64,000 nucleotides of DNA from Sinohyriopsis cumingii (taxonomy: Eukaryota > Mollusca > Bivalvia > Unionida > Unionidae): positions 129,119,428 through 129,183,427 of the forward strand of contig CM068838.1 in the NCBI GenBank assembly GCA_028554795.2. The letters run 5' to 3'. Made by a program: the position numbers and the translations under genes. The notes under the pieces are model-generated. The model did no database searches, had not been told where the DNA came from, and saw only the letters and a list, made by a program, of their open reading frames with translations. Positions 52,609-63,751 of the stretch are shown here, one piece after another (position 1 is the stretch's first letter; every line of letters begins with the position of its first letter).

Positions 52609-53083
52609 TTATATTTTTTTGAGAAAGATGTTTTATATATATTTTCTGCTACTTTTTGTACTGAATGCGGGTGAATATCAAAATATTTCGCAGCAGCACA
52701 CATCGAACGAAATATAATTACTTTGCCAGTTTCTGTGTTTGTGGAATTTACCGCCCTTCTAGAAACTGTCTTACATCTTCCTGTATTACCATGTGCATTA
52801 TTCTCGCTGTGAGAGATAGCTTGTAAATTGGATAAATTATTGTTTGAGGATTTCCATCAATATGATCAATAACAAGACGGTCATTGATCACTCCGAAGAA
52901 ACATTCATACGTAAATCTATGACATAGATAATGTTTCTTTTCCCCCCCGCATGTGAACATTAGATAACCAGCATTATTAATATAACCAACTAGTCTCTTC
53001 AACCTGCAATTTCTGATGACACCATTACGATCTGATTCGTAATTTGTTACGACAGGATGTGGGATAAATATATTTTGCTCCAT
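52609..53083 (-). pseudogene. NUMOD/HNH homing-type endonuclease, frameshifted
   Basis: From ATG 53083: NYESDRNGVIRNCRLKRLVG (NUMOD4-like), then HRFTYECFFGVINDRLVIDH and IDGN, the HNH motif. The frame is lost at about 52850 (Asn/His part of the motif), and sequence continues in another frame to 52609, with VIIFRSMCAAAKYFDIHPHS, a NUMOD1-like DNA-binding helix. This domain order is that of intron-homing endonucleases of phages and organelles. It is probably inactive here. Confidence 0.7.
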
Positions 53084-53169
53084 TATAATAATATTATTTA
53101 TTTAAATCATTGTTTGTCTGAAATCTTGATATATAATCCTCCACGGATTTTATAGCGTTTTCACTATTA

Positions 53170-53385
53170 TTATTTTTTTTTGTCATAATATCTTTTAAGC
53201 TCTCTGAATCCACATAATTTTGTTTTGCCTCGCACTCCAACACCACAATGCAGACACGGTATTGGTCCTAGACTCCCTCGTCGTATGCCCTGTAAGTACA
53301 TCCAACAAAATTCACCTCTACAGGATTTATTGCATCGATTTACTGAGCCGATCATCAACCATCTGCATTGAGACATTGTATACAT
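53170..53385 (-). CDS. Internal paralogue of the terminal-repeat Cys-rich protein
   Basis: 71 residues. CRWLMIGSVNRCNKSCRGEF, then C, and PIPCLHCGVGVRGKTKLC line up with the Cys framework of the proteins encoded in both terminal repeats. It lacks the acidic DSDEDSQ tail. It overlaps nothing essential and lies just before the polymerase/helicase gene. A family of related zinc-binding proteins within one element suggests a dedicated function, possibly DNA end recognition. Confidence 0.6.
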   Translation of the reverse strand: MYTMSQCRWLMIGSVNRCNKSCRGEFCWMYLQGIRRGSLGPIPCLHCGVGVRGKTKLCGFRELKRYYDKKK

Positions 53386-53417
53386 ATATTCTTTATTTAA
53401 ATATTTGTTTGATATAT

Positions 53418-54551
53418 ATGAACGAATTCAATAGATTATCCCGAATAAAACCCTCAGGTGGAAACAGATTTAATCTTGACAGAATATCTTCTGACTTACC
53501 GATGAAATATTTGGTTGATCCGAAAAACAGAGGTTTGATTAATAAAATTCACGACGCCAAGAAAGAATTTCACACAGATGGCGCATCTCATGTCTGGTCA
53601 ACGTTCAAGATTATACGCAACAAAAATGTCGTTAACGCTATGATGAACGACAAACGAGCAGCAACTATCATTAACTACCTCTTTGATATTCATCAAGGTA
53701 ATCGCAAGTATCTTTTAAGAATAAAATTCGTCGTGTTGACAGAAACAGATGATTGGATTATCCGTGACAAATATGATCCTGTCCACGGTAATAAAAAAAC
53801 TGTCGTACTAAGTAGAAATTCCAAACCAGGTCTATTGACTGGCATTGACAAACCGTATTATGAACGAGCATATCCTGTGACCGCGGTTATTTATGGAATC
53901 TATGTGATAAATGAAAAACCCAGCGTTGATAAACTATCACCGATGAAACTTTCAAAAATAAATTGTGTGGCTGAACGAGTAACAGAACATTTTACGAACG
54001 CGGCCCGTGGAAACGGCCTAACGGATAACAGACGTAAAATAATAAACACGTGGGGAGATATGGTTAAAGATACCGGTGCGTCTATCAAAGATGTAGCTGG
54101 GTTAGGAAAAATATTAAAATTTCCAATAACCGTAGCGACGATAACAGGGGAGATTTTGTATGAATCAAAATATAAATCAAAAGGAGCCTCAATTACAATT
54201 ATTGATCATAACGCACACGCGTGGACTAACGCAGTAACAGTGTTTCCACGAAATCGAACTGTTAAATGTTATCCCGGAGGTATGTTTGATTTTATTAACG
54301 AAATAAGTAAAAACGATCCTGTGTCAGTATGGTTATTTCAGAGTTCTAACGACGAATCAGATATGAAATTTGATCAGTTTGTGAGACCAAATGGCGTTAT
54401 TTATCGAACAAATCCTCTCCACGAAAAAATGAAAAATCTTGCACTGCAATATACTGATGACGCTGTTTTACTGTTCCGTCAGTTGCGGCTCATTTTGCTA
54501 GGGAGAAAAATTCGTGGAAACCAACTCGGTTTGATTTTCTCAATGACATAG
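53418..54551 (+). pseudogene. N-terminal part of the polymerase/helicase gene
   Basis: About 377 residues from ATG 53418. A basic N-terminus leads to a helical/beta region, then KGASITIIDHNAHAWTNAVT, a segment in the place of a PolB exonuclease or N-terminal domain in this lineage. The frame ends at 54551, but the protein-like sequence switches frame at about 54470-54490, so the downstream gene at 54584-56773 is its continuation. I call this one gene broken by a small indel. Confidence 0.65.
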
Positions 54552-56773
54552 TATCGAGTTGTGTCGAATATGGACACGGTGGATTGTGGAATACTAAATA
54601 CGATCACAGAGATGTTATTTCAGTTGATATGGTTGCGTGTTATCCCGGAAGTTTTCTTGGATACGGAGATTGTTCTGCGTATTTTGAGCGATTCGGTCAT
54701 CCGACGCACGAAATGACGCGAGTATCGATAAATGGACCATTACCGGATTTTGACCTAACTGGATTTGCTCGTATCGAGTCATTCGAGTTTGCTATGGGAC
54801 TTCATCCAATTTGTTATGTTTGGTTTGGAAAACATTTTTCTGAAAAAATGTGGACACCAATAGTACTATTACGGTATATGCTTGATTATACGATATTAAC
54901 ACGGTTGATTGTAAGTGAAGCAATTATATCATACCGAAAACAAACCGAGGTTTGGTTACCACATTCGGACGAAACCGATTCGAAGGATCTTGGTAGAAAA
55001 ATAATTGGCAAGTTTACACAAGGAGCAGCATATGATCACAGACGACATTGTGCAAGATTGATCATGGACGATACTGAGTTAGATTTTATAATCGTTGATA
55101 CAATGAACAAGAACACGTTTATAAGTCGAGAAACAGTTTTCTTGTCAAATGGAAATAAATTAGGTACAATTGTGAGCTACATGGACGGTGAGTCACCTCA
55201 GTATACTCATTTAAGATCATCGATGCTCGCGTATGTTTCAATAAATCTATTATCGATGATAAATAAGGTTTCTACGCATGCAGTCAGAGTTGCTACTGAT
55301 TCGTTTTATATAAATAAAAAACATTCAGCACTGTTAGAAGGATTAAACATAGGCACTCATACATCGTGGGGTTCGTGGAGAATAAAAAATGAATATATGC
55401 TCGATTATTCCGAATCCGCTGATGTTGCGGTTAAAGATATTTGCTGTAAAAAATGTCAAACGTTGACAACTTCGTTGTTACCATCGGTATACGATCCAAT
55501 AACCAGACACAAAACGGTTTATCTAAACGGACCTGGAGTTTCTGGTAAAACCACTCGAGCTATCGAACTATTTCAGAATTCAGATATGATTGTACTAACA
55601 CCTACACATAGACTAGCGAGAGAGATGAAACAACGCGGTGTTAATTCCTGTACTTATCACAGCTTTTTCCGATGGAAGGGTGATACATGGACATCTTTAA
55701 GGATGGGAGAGAAATACATTCCAAGGATCATAATATGGGATGAGATATGCACTGTACCGCTAGAAACATTAAAAACATTTCTTGATTGGTTGTTAACAAG
55801 AAATACTGGCGTGATAATGTGCGGCGATCATGGTCAACCACCACCCGTAGCTGGACCATCTCCACATGGATGGCTGAAAAATTTCGTTGACCATGCTGAA
55901 GAAGTATCTGATGATCATAGAGCACTTGATGCAGCGTTGAAGGAATTAAAAAAATTAATCAGACTACAACCGAATAAAATTCAGTGTGAAATAATGCGTG
56001 AAATAATTTCAGAAACACCCATGAAAGACTTTCTGCAAACGTGGCGACCAAACGATTTGATAGTTGCAAGCAGAAAGATAGTTCGTGATAAACTTCAACG
56101 GGAATTGTTTCAGTTACAACGAGAAAAGTTTCCAACGTTGTCAGTTCCGTTATGTTATCGACCAGCAGATACGCGACGGCAAAATATCGACGTTGATATA
56201 CCAGGAGAGTCAAAGAGGAAACAGAATCTTGTATTGAATGATATTGTTGCAGTTGATGTTGATGTTGTTGAAGATGCTCTACGTGCTGATAAATCCCCGT
56301 GGACGCTTGGATACGCGATGACGATTCATTCATCTCAGGGATTAACTATTACTGATACAGTTGTTTGGATCGTTGATGATCACATCGAATGGTCGAACTT
56401 GGTTTATCTCGCAGTGTCTCGAGTTAGAAAAATATCTCAATTGAGACGAATCGTCATGGACTCGTCAGTGATTAGTGATGATCTCGATGAATATCGAGGT
56501 GATATAATAAGAAAAAAATTATCTGGTTATGAACAGTGCGATAAAAAAAATAAACGCAATTTTGATCTTGATGTTGATTTTATTAATGCGCTGAAACAAC
56601 AACAGAATAATCATTGCGCAAGTTGTAATTGTATAATGCTATGGCGGTATCTGAAAAATGATCCAAGACAATTTACCGTAGATAGCAAAAATAACAATCT
56701 TGGTCATACACGAGAAAATATAATGTTGACCTGTCTTGAATGTAATCGACCTAGAGGCGCTAGTGCTAGTTAA
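54490..56773 (+). pseudogene. PolB-like palm fused to SF1 helicase and HNH-like zinc domain
   Basis: The open part has no proper ATG and continues the 53418-54551 gene after a frameshift. In order: palm motif A-like SVDMVACYPG, GKFTQGAAYD in the motif B region and RVATDSFYI (motif C-like). Then an SF1/Pif1-type helicase with Walker A GPGVSGKT, Walker B IIIWDEI, GDHGQPPP and TIHSSQGLT. The C-terminus has CASC..GHTRENIMLTCLEC, an HNH-like zinc module. The combination is unlike element 1's polymerase. The 3' end overlaps the integrase gene by 8 bases. Confidence 0.8.
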
Positions 56774-57734
56774 GCGATCGCGGTGGTAGTTGTGTATCCG
56801 TGGGGATTATTTGTAGTTGTTCACGTGTAAATCCACGTTGAGGAGCAGCTGAATCTAATCTGTAGATTGCAGGTCTACCTGAGGATCTTGTCACGGTGGA
56901 TATTTTGTGTGTGGTAACACTCCAAATAGGATCAGTCGCTCTCGCTTTACCGCCTTCAAGTTCACCAGGCTCATATAAATACCTGACTGTGACATCACCC
57001 AATATTTTCTGTTTTTCAACATCTTTTCGTTGTGTTGGTATATTTTTTTTCGTAATTGCGCTAGTGGGTTTCATGTTGGTTGTTCGTGTGATCTCATTAT
57101 TTAATGCAGCTATCACGTTTGGTAATCTTGCCACCCATTCACGAGATCTCGTATCCTGGATAAATTCCTTCGCGTACTGATATCCAAATAACCGCTCAGC
57201 AAGTGTTCGATTAAATCGCTCAACAATTGCCTGATCACGATGAATTGTAGTATGTCCTCGTCGTATTTTGGTATTATGTTGTTTCATCAACGATGATACT
57301 GGACCAAGAAATTCCTTGCCAGCATCAACATGTAGTAGCTGTGGCCATCGTAGACCACCTTGTGATCTACCACCTCGTTGATAAATTCGTTTAAACACGT
57401 CGGCTACCTCAGTTGCTGTTTTAGTCGTTAACGGTTCTGCATCTTTATATCTACTTGCAACATCAACAACAGTTAGCGCGTATTTGTATCTTTTTCTACG
57501 TACAGTATCATGTGGTAAAAACAGAATATCAGCTTGATGAACCTCATTAGGAACACTGACACTAAAATGAGCAAATCGAATTTGCTTAGGACGTGGTAGA
57601 TAAATTTGCCATATTGCCTGCCTGGACAACCACGCTTTAGCAGTAGAATGTTTAACCGCTGCTGCATCAGCGAGTTTACTAATTGCTGCTTTACCCTTCC
57701 AGTATCCAACTGGTGAATAATAAATCGATTCCAT
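56766..57734 (-). CDS. Retrovirus-type integrase without chromodomain
   Basis: 322 residues. The rve triad is intact: Asp in VHQADILFLP, Asp in LLHVDAGKEF and Glu in AIVERFNRTL. The C-terminal part has a small beta-barrel-like region (VRYLYEPGELEGG) but no chromodomain, unlike the element 1 enzyme. The gene is convergent with the helicase fusion (8-base overlap) and abuts the PLA2 gene. It is apparently functional, so mobilisation of element ends may still be possible if it is expressed. Confidence 0.92.
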   Translation of the reverse strand: MESIYYSPVGYWKGKAAISKLADAAAVKHSTAKAWLSRQAIWQIYLPRPKQIRFAHFSVSVPNEVHQADILFLPHDTVRRKRYKYALTVVDVASRYKDAEPLTTKTATEVADVFKRIYQRGGRSQGGLRWPQLLHVDAGKEFLGPVSSLMKQHNTKIRRGHTTIHRDQAIVERFNRTLAERLFGYQYAKEFIQDTRSREWVARLPNVIAALNNEITRTTNMKPTSAITKKNIPTQRKDVEKQKILGDVTVRYLYEPGELEGGKARATDPIWSVTTHKISTVTRSSGRPAIYRLDSAAPQRGFTREQLQIIPTDTQLPPRSLN

Positions 57735-58237
57735 TATATATTACCAGCCCCTAGCGCTAATGTACCCTTCATCGCGGATCTTACTAACCAATTAGCTAAT
57801 TTTTCTTTGATATTATTATTTTTTACAGCATTTAACGCAAGAATTAATTTCACATCTGCAATATGCCTATTTTGTAGATTTTTACTCTTATAAGCTACAT
57901 CATGAACATGACAAGCTCGATCAATAGCGTTTATTGGTTCCTCGCCTGGTTTTGGTTGATCTTGATTATCGAGCCTGATATCGAGTCGAGTACCAGGACC
58001 GCAATAATTATATCCTGGTAGATGTTTTTCTCCGCTGTATTTAGCCCATGGAGCACCTGGAAACTTTGACATCAAATTTGCAATATCACCACCGCGCCTA
58101 TTAGGTAAAAACGAAAATTTCTTTCTACCGCATATAGAACATTTTCCACCGTATGCTATTTTTTTATTTTTTGTTATAACCGTAGCTAAATCAGTAGTTG
58201 GAGTTTTAACTTTACAGCGCAAGCAATATAAATTCAT
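57734..58237 (-). CDS. Parvovirus-type phospholipase A2 with zinc ribbon
   Basis: 167 residues from the internal ATG at 58237 (a longer open frame to 58306 lacks support). Two CxxC pairs (YCLRCK, KCSICGRKK) form an N-terminal zinc ribbon. Then comes a PLA2 domain with the Ca-binding loop YNYCGPGTRLD and the catalytic AIDRACHVHDVAY motif. Parvovirus VP1 unique regions carry this enzyme to breach endosomal membranes on entry. A similar role in virions of this lineage is inferred. It is divergent from the ATPase gene, with starts only about 20-95 bases apart. Confidence 0.88.
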   Translation of the reverse strand: MNLYCLRCKVKTPTTDLATVITKNKKIAYGGKCSICGRKKFSFLPNRRGGDIANLMSKFPGAPWAKYSGEKHLPGYNYCGPGTRLDIRLDNQDQPKPGEEPINAIDRACHVHDVAYKSKNLQNRHIADVKLILALNAVKNNNIKEKLANWLVRSAMKGTLALGAGNI

Positions 58238-58330
58238 AGATATTTTATACAACATGGATATAATTGATTTCTCAGCGACAAGAAAACAAGAACCGTCAAG
58301 CACCATCCTGCGTTACCAAATTCCATCAGA

Positions 58331-58900
58331 ATGATAATAATAGGACCATCTGGAAGTGGAAAGACACAGTTGTTACTTAATCTTATAATGAGATGGTTAA
58401 AATGGGATAAATTATATTTGGTAGCCCCGTCAGTTGATGATCAGCGATGTTATAATGTACTTAAGGATTTTAATGAAAACGCTAACGACGTTATCGAGTT
58501 TATAACCGATATTGATGAAGCACCATCAGTTGATTCCATAGACGGACTTATTAATAATTTAGTTGTATACGACGATGTGATGCTGGACAAACAATCAAAC
58601 CCAGCCAGGATTTTTTCTCGAGGTAGACATAAAAATAACGACGTTATTTATGTTACTCAACGATACACACAAATACCAAAAGTGATCAGAGATAATTGTA
58701 ATATTTTAGTTGTGTTTAATGGCGTAGACACACATACGTTGCGAAATATTCATCAAACCTGGTGCAGCGGTGACATGGATATAATTAAATTCAGAAATTT
58801 CTTTTCACCAGCGCAAGCTACTCCGCATGGGTTTATAACAATAAATTTACACGATCCTAGAACAAGATATCGTATTGGACTTGATAAAATATTTGAATAA
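58331..58900 (+). CDS. Genome-packaging ATPase, element 2
   Basis: 189 residues from ATG 58331: Walker A GPSGSGKT, Walker B NLVVYDDVML, then DVIYVTQRYTQIP. The N-terminus is short. An upstream frame from ATG 58254 encodes about 26 residues ending at a TGA at 58332-58334, so a 1-base frameshift may have removed a normal N-terminal extension. The core motor domain is intact. The gene runs to within 2 bases of the right terminal repeat. Confidence 0.88.
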   Translation: MIIIGPSGSGKTQLLLNLIMRWLKWDKLYLVAPSVDDQRCYNVLKDFNENANDVIEFITDIDEAPSVDSIDGLINNLVVYDDVMLDKQSNPARIFSRGRHKNNDVIYVTQRYTQIPKVIRDNCNILVVFNGVDTHTLRNIHQTWCSGDMDIIKFRNFFSPAQATPHGFITINLHDPRTRYRIGLDKIFE

Positions 58901-58901
58901 C

Positions 58902-59448
58902 AGGGGTGATGATAAAATTAAACTGAATTAAAAAGATATCATTAATATAATGAACAATTGTGCGTGGCTGCGTCAAGGAACCACTAACAAATGTGATAAA
59001 AAATGTCGTGGAGAATATTGCAAAAAACATAATTATCTTATAAAGAAAAACCCTCATGCTGGTCCACGAAGATGTGTTGGATGTAACAACGGCGTTAGAG
59101 GATTATATCAGATTTGCAAAAATTGCGGTGGAGATCGATACAGAAGTTTAATGATATATTACAGACAAAGAAAAAACATAAATCCAAAAATAGAAAAACC
59201 ACCATCAGAACTTGAATATTACTTGAAACATAGAATAAATTCCCAGGATTCAGATGAAGATTCCCAAGATTCAGATGAAGATTCCCAGGATTATTAAGCA
59301 GCAGAGGGGGTTCGTCTACAATTATTTTGGAGACAAACAATAATCGTAGACGTGGTATTGACCTCTATGAAGGGTCATTATGTTTTTTGATCCAAACACA
59401 AGGTGACCATTCCCTTAAGTGGTCTGTTCCCCCCCCCCCTCTGCTGCT
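58902..59448 (-). repeat. Right terminal inverted repeat of element 2
   Basis: About 547 bp, nearly identical to the left repeat (differences noted only in the G/C run, a C/T at the repeated stop, and a few bases). Ends ...CTCTGCTGCT. Confidence 0.93.
58950..59297 (+). CDS. Terminal-repeat-encoded Cys-rich protein, right copy
   Basis: 115 residues, the same protein as at 40325-40672 except one Lys-to-Gln change in the central basic part. The stop is TAA instead of TGA. Both copies read from inside the element toward its tip. The surrounding repeat is otherwise identical, so either promoter could serve. Confidence 0.75.
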   Translation: MNNCAWLRQGTTNKCDKKCRGEYCKKHNYLIKKNPHAGPRRCVGCNNGVRGLYQICKNCGGDRYRSLMIYYRQRKNINPKIEKPPSELEYYLKHRINSQDSDEDSQDSDEDSQDY

Positions 59449-59453
59449 AAAGT
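59448..59453. repeat. Target site duplication of element 2, right copy
   Basis: TAAAGT (or AAAGT at 59449-59453), matching 40172-40177. Confidence 0.85.
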
Positions 59454-61344
59454 CTACTTATTTCATACACTCCAAGCTCTAGATGCAAATAGTATTAATT
59501 ACGATGTTCCATAACATACGCACACGCCATCTAAATGTTATATTCTGATACAGCAATCAACCGTTATTACTGTAACATTGTCTGTGTCCTACGAATAATA
59601 CAATCATACATAGAAAACGTAAATACATTTACATAAAAATCAAATATGTCTACTTCACATAATTTTTAGTCTTCTTTTATGTATATTTAATTTGATTGTT
59701 TGTTTCTTAATTTTAAAAGAAAATTGTTATTTCATTAGATGCTACTATAATGTAACATTGTATGTTGGACTTGGCCATGTCCGAAATTGAGTTCATTTCT
59801 GCTTGATCTGATTGCCTTTTTTGATTGTAATTTGTATAAACAACTAATGCATAGCTAATTTAATCTCTCATTATATGGGCTTAATATCAGCATCATTATT
59901 AATAAAAGAAGTTTATATGTTTATCTGAGTGTACGTTTTGGAATTTCCTGAGTGTTATCCAGGTTATGGTTTTTATTATGTAAACATCAGAATCATTCTA
60001 GAAGGTTGTTTTCCGTTCGGCAACTGCTTTTGTTTTAGAAAATTCTAATTGTGACCTGATGTCAAGTAGAGAACTACAGAATCTTGTACTTGTGAGGACC
60101 TGGTCATTCGTGCTTCAAGTCTTAATACAGTAATGCTGTATTAGATGTTGTGACCAGTATCTTTTATATTTCGGGCTGGAATATTTTTCTTCAAATTATT
60201 GAATTCAAGTGATTATTTTCTCTGGAAATACAAAATGCTCTGATAAAATTCATGGATAAAGATATTCACTGGAATTTATAGTGAATTCAAACTTGGAATT
60301 ATATTTTTGTGATTCATCAAAAAGACTGTTGACACATCAACACTCTATAATCTATAACAAACACGTCATCGCCTTCAGTTGTTGGATTTCTTTGGGACTT
60401 ATACTGAGTTTTGTTCAAGACGTTAAATTGCTAGGACATGTGTCTGTAATTCTTGGATTATTTTGGGATTTAATTCGCAATTCCGAAAGTTCTTTATTCT
60501 CATGTTCACTTTGTATTTGAGGGAAATCAATATTTGTTAAATTTTACAAAGCTTGTTGTCTTTCACTCTTTTCTGTTACGTATAGAACATAGACCAGTAA
60601 CACTTCGTACAGATAAATGAAAATACACATGCCAATTCATTTTTCTAATGGATTCAACTATTACTATGATATAATATTCTCTAATAATACTATGAAATGA
60701 TACGTTCTATTCCTAATAAATTAGCTATACGTTATAATTCACAAAATCTATTAAATTCCTATCTACGCAAATCAACACAAATATTCGGCTCCAATGTTTT
60801 CTACCTTTAGAATCTAAATATTTCTTTCCGAGTCAAATTTATCTCTTTTTGTTTACGAGTCACGCTCGCTCGGAGTAATCTTTCCCCTAGAACCCTCTTT
60901 GATACTTTCTTGTAGTCCTTTATTGGTGCGTTCTTTTTCCAAATCATCATAGAGAGGACCCCCTATTGCCGAAAGATTAAATGTTTTTATGTCTGTATTT
61001 GTTCCATTAGCTGTGATATTGTTTATTACAAATTTTATATATAGAATTTTGATTTGATTTTATGAACTTTTGATTAGGGTTTGTGCACATCCCTAAACTA
61101 ATGTATTATATAGACTGATTTAGAAAACCAAGATTGGTTTATTGAGCCTTTCTTTAATTGGTGATCTTTGTCTTATATCTATGTTGTCCAGTGTTTGTTA
61201 TATGTATGTTGCTATATTGTTATGCATGTTATCTTGTGTTATTGTTTGGATGGCATTGCAGGAGATCAAATCTTTGTTCAAGATGTATTTATTTAGAGGG
61301 CTATCTAGATAATAAAATTTAAAAAATCTGGTAAAGAATACGGT
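59454..61344. other. Host sequence, no gene seen
   Basis: AT-rich; short frames only. Confidence 0.55.
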
Positions 61345-62358
61345 TCCTCGCCTCTCTTACCTACCATTTAACATCTTTGTAGATACAAAATTGACCGTTG
61401 TGTCTATTAGGTATCAGCACGGTTTATCTTTTATTTGGATTTCTAGAATAACTGTTTATAATGTTCGATACATGACGTTATTAAGGTTTATAAATTTATA
61501 AGCGTTGCGGGTATAGCACATCGTCAACATTGTTCCTAGCATATTACATTTAATCAAATTATCACAAATCCTTCTAGACGTCTGGTGGAAATGTTGACAT
61601 AAATTCAGACCACTGCTGAAATCAGACGTACTTTGAGGTGATATTGAGAAAACGTACAAAGATAAAGTACCCGAGAAAAGACAAATACATTGCGCTCATT
61701 CAGAAGGAAAGCGTACATATCATGGCTTCATATATTGCTATATTTTTTCTATCTAGATCCACGTTATCAGAAAGTACAAATATGCTACAAATAAAAATAG
61801 AGCAAATCTTCAGAAAATTATTACTGAACAAATTCCAGACGCTGCAGTGATTGTTTTTTTTTTTTTTTTCTTGTTCGTTTATTTGTAAATTTTTACCATC
61901 AATTGCTAAATAGTGTTGATTTGGTGTTTATAACTTATCATTTGTCATCTTTATTTGATTATTGTCCCGAATATTATTTTGTATATTTCAATCTTTAAGA
62001 TACTGATCTCTGTTTTAGTGACACCATCTTTTCACACCTCCTTTTACACCTTCAATGGCTATAGAGACCTCAACACTTTACAATAAATTGTTTTGGAATT
62101 ATTCAACTACATTTTGATGGAGGTTTAACAGTCATAAGATTGAAAAATCTGTTTAAACAAATACCTTCATACGTACACCCACCTGCACATCCTTGGAACA
62201 TCGGTATTATTTTCCCCGTTCAGACCAAACAAGTTGTTGTTAATTGAGTTATTACTGCTACAAGTTCAATTACAAGATAGGAAAAATTATTCTAGTAAAA
62301 CAAAGAGCATTTTATTTATATTGATAAAGTTTTCCATGAAGTGTTCATTACCTAATGA
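61345..62358 (+). repeat. Dispersed repeat copy B, interrupted by element 3
   Basis: Diverged copy of 10770-11590, with an extra segment near 61440-61730. It ends abruptly at CCTAATGA, where the element 3 tip begins. Confidence 0.8.
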
Positions 62359-62635
62359 AGCAGCTGAGGGGGCGAACAGACCAATGGTCGAAAAACGTCC
62401 AAATGTCGAAAATAAGCCTTCCTACAAATGATCGAAAAAAAGAAAAATGTCGTCAGATTTAAAAAGGCGTCGACACTTTACTGAGAAAATTTCTATGGAA
62501 TTTCTAATTAATATTACTTTATTGTCGTTGGTGAATTTTTTCTAGTTTATTATGCACGCGCTTTATGCAATTACGTCAACTTGAGGTCGCGCCCTCTCTG
62601 CTGCTATTAATTTAAAAAATTATTGTTATAATAAA

Positions 62636-63716
62636 ATGGTTCACTCTGAATCTCATACTGCAAGAATAGCACGAGAACGATTAGAAGCAATTCAGAAATT
62701 TCTTCCTGTTAGAGACTCATTTAGAGAAAACTTACGAGCGCAGCAGGAAGCACAAGCTGAGTACGAGGAAGACACTAGAAAGTTATTTAAACCCGTCACT
62801 GCAGCTACTGAGAAAGCTACAACTGTCATCAAAGAAGATTTTCTTCCGGTATCAAAACAAACATCAGAACAAACTGAAAAAATAGCAAGAAGAACTAAAG
62901 AGACAAAAAAGATCTTCCAACTGATATAGCTGCGGCTCAACCTCCACCCGTCGATGAAGAAATACTTGAAGGTATTGGAAAACTTCGTACGGAAGTCGCC
63001 GACGTGAAAAAAAAAACTTGCACCTAAACCCAAACCAGTAAAAGAAAACGTAGAATTGATTGCAAGATTTAAGGAAGGGTTTGTCGAAGATATTAGAAAT
63101 ACTAAAAGAGAAAAATTACCTAAAAAAATATTAATTAGCATGTTTAATAAATCTGATATTTTAAAACCCGGACATGAAAAAGTAAGTGATGATGAACTTA
63201 TTAAATGGATAAATCGCGTATATAGAAACAAAAAACAAGCTAGAGGTTTAGAATACAAAAATCTTGATGAAGAAGTAAAAAGACTTTATAGAGAGAAAAT
63301 TAAACAACTTGAACAACAACAACTCTTCCAGCAAGAGCCTTCATATCAGCTTCCTCCACCTCTTCAACAAATAGAACAACAACAATCTTCTTCACCGAGC
63401 AAACGTTGATGTCGGACCTTAAAGTGTCTGAAGAGATACTTAAAAAAACAAAAGAAGAAAGATCAACCTAAGACTATTTAAGAAAACAACAGAACAAGGA
63501 GCAACCGGAAGTGGTTTGGGAAATAATCTTGTTTGTCCTGATAATATTTTCAATGACGTGTCACGGTTAGAAGTTCTTATAGGAGGAAAACGTGCCGGAA
63601 ATAATTCACCAGAAATAATTAATGAAGCAGCTGATATTTGTCAACGATTATTTCGCGGTGGTATTATGGATATCGGCGTTTACCGAGAACTTATGGATGA
63701 GCTCGTTGATGATTAG
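62636..63716 (+). pseudogene. Coiled-coil virion-type protein, element 3 copy
   Basis: Homologue of 40760-41849. The frame is open 62636-62929, then shifted by a deletion after KKI, open again 63056-63409, then 63516-63716 ending YRELMDELVDD. The first part keeps 8 bases missing from the element 2 copy, so the two copies are independently broken. Confidence 0.75.
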
Positions 63717-63751
63717 TCACCGAGATTAGATAAATGATAAATAAGATAAGA

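Larger units (their letters stand above)
40178..59448. mobile_element. Polinton-like element 2, different lineage, internally decayed
   Basis: 19,271 bp bounded by near-identical inverted repeats starting AGCAGCAGAGGGGG. The gene set is a core-type gene, major capsid, core/protease fusion, fibre-like and membrane proteins and penton on the plus strand in the left half. After a minisatellite come HNH, a helicase/polymerase fusion, integrase, PLA2 and ATPase. None is closely similar to element 1 genes. Several genes carry stops or frameshifts, so this copy cannot encode a complete set of proteins itself. Confidence 0.93.
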
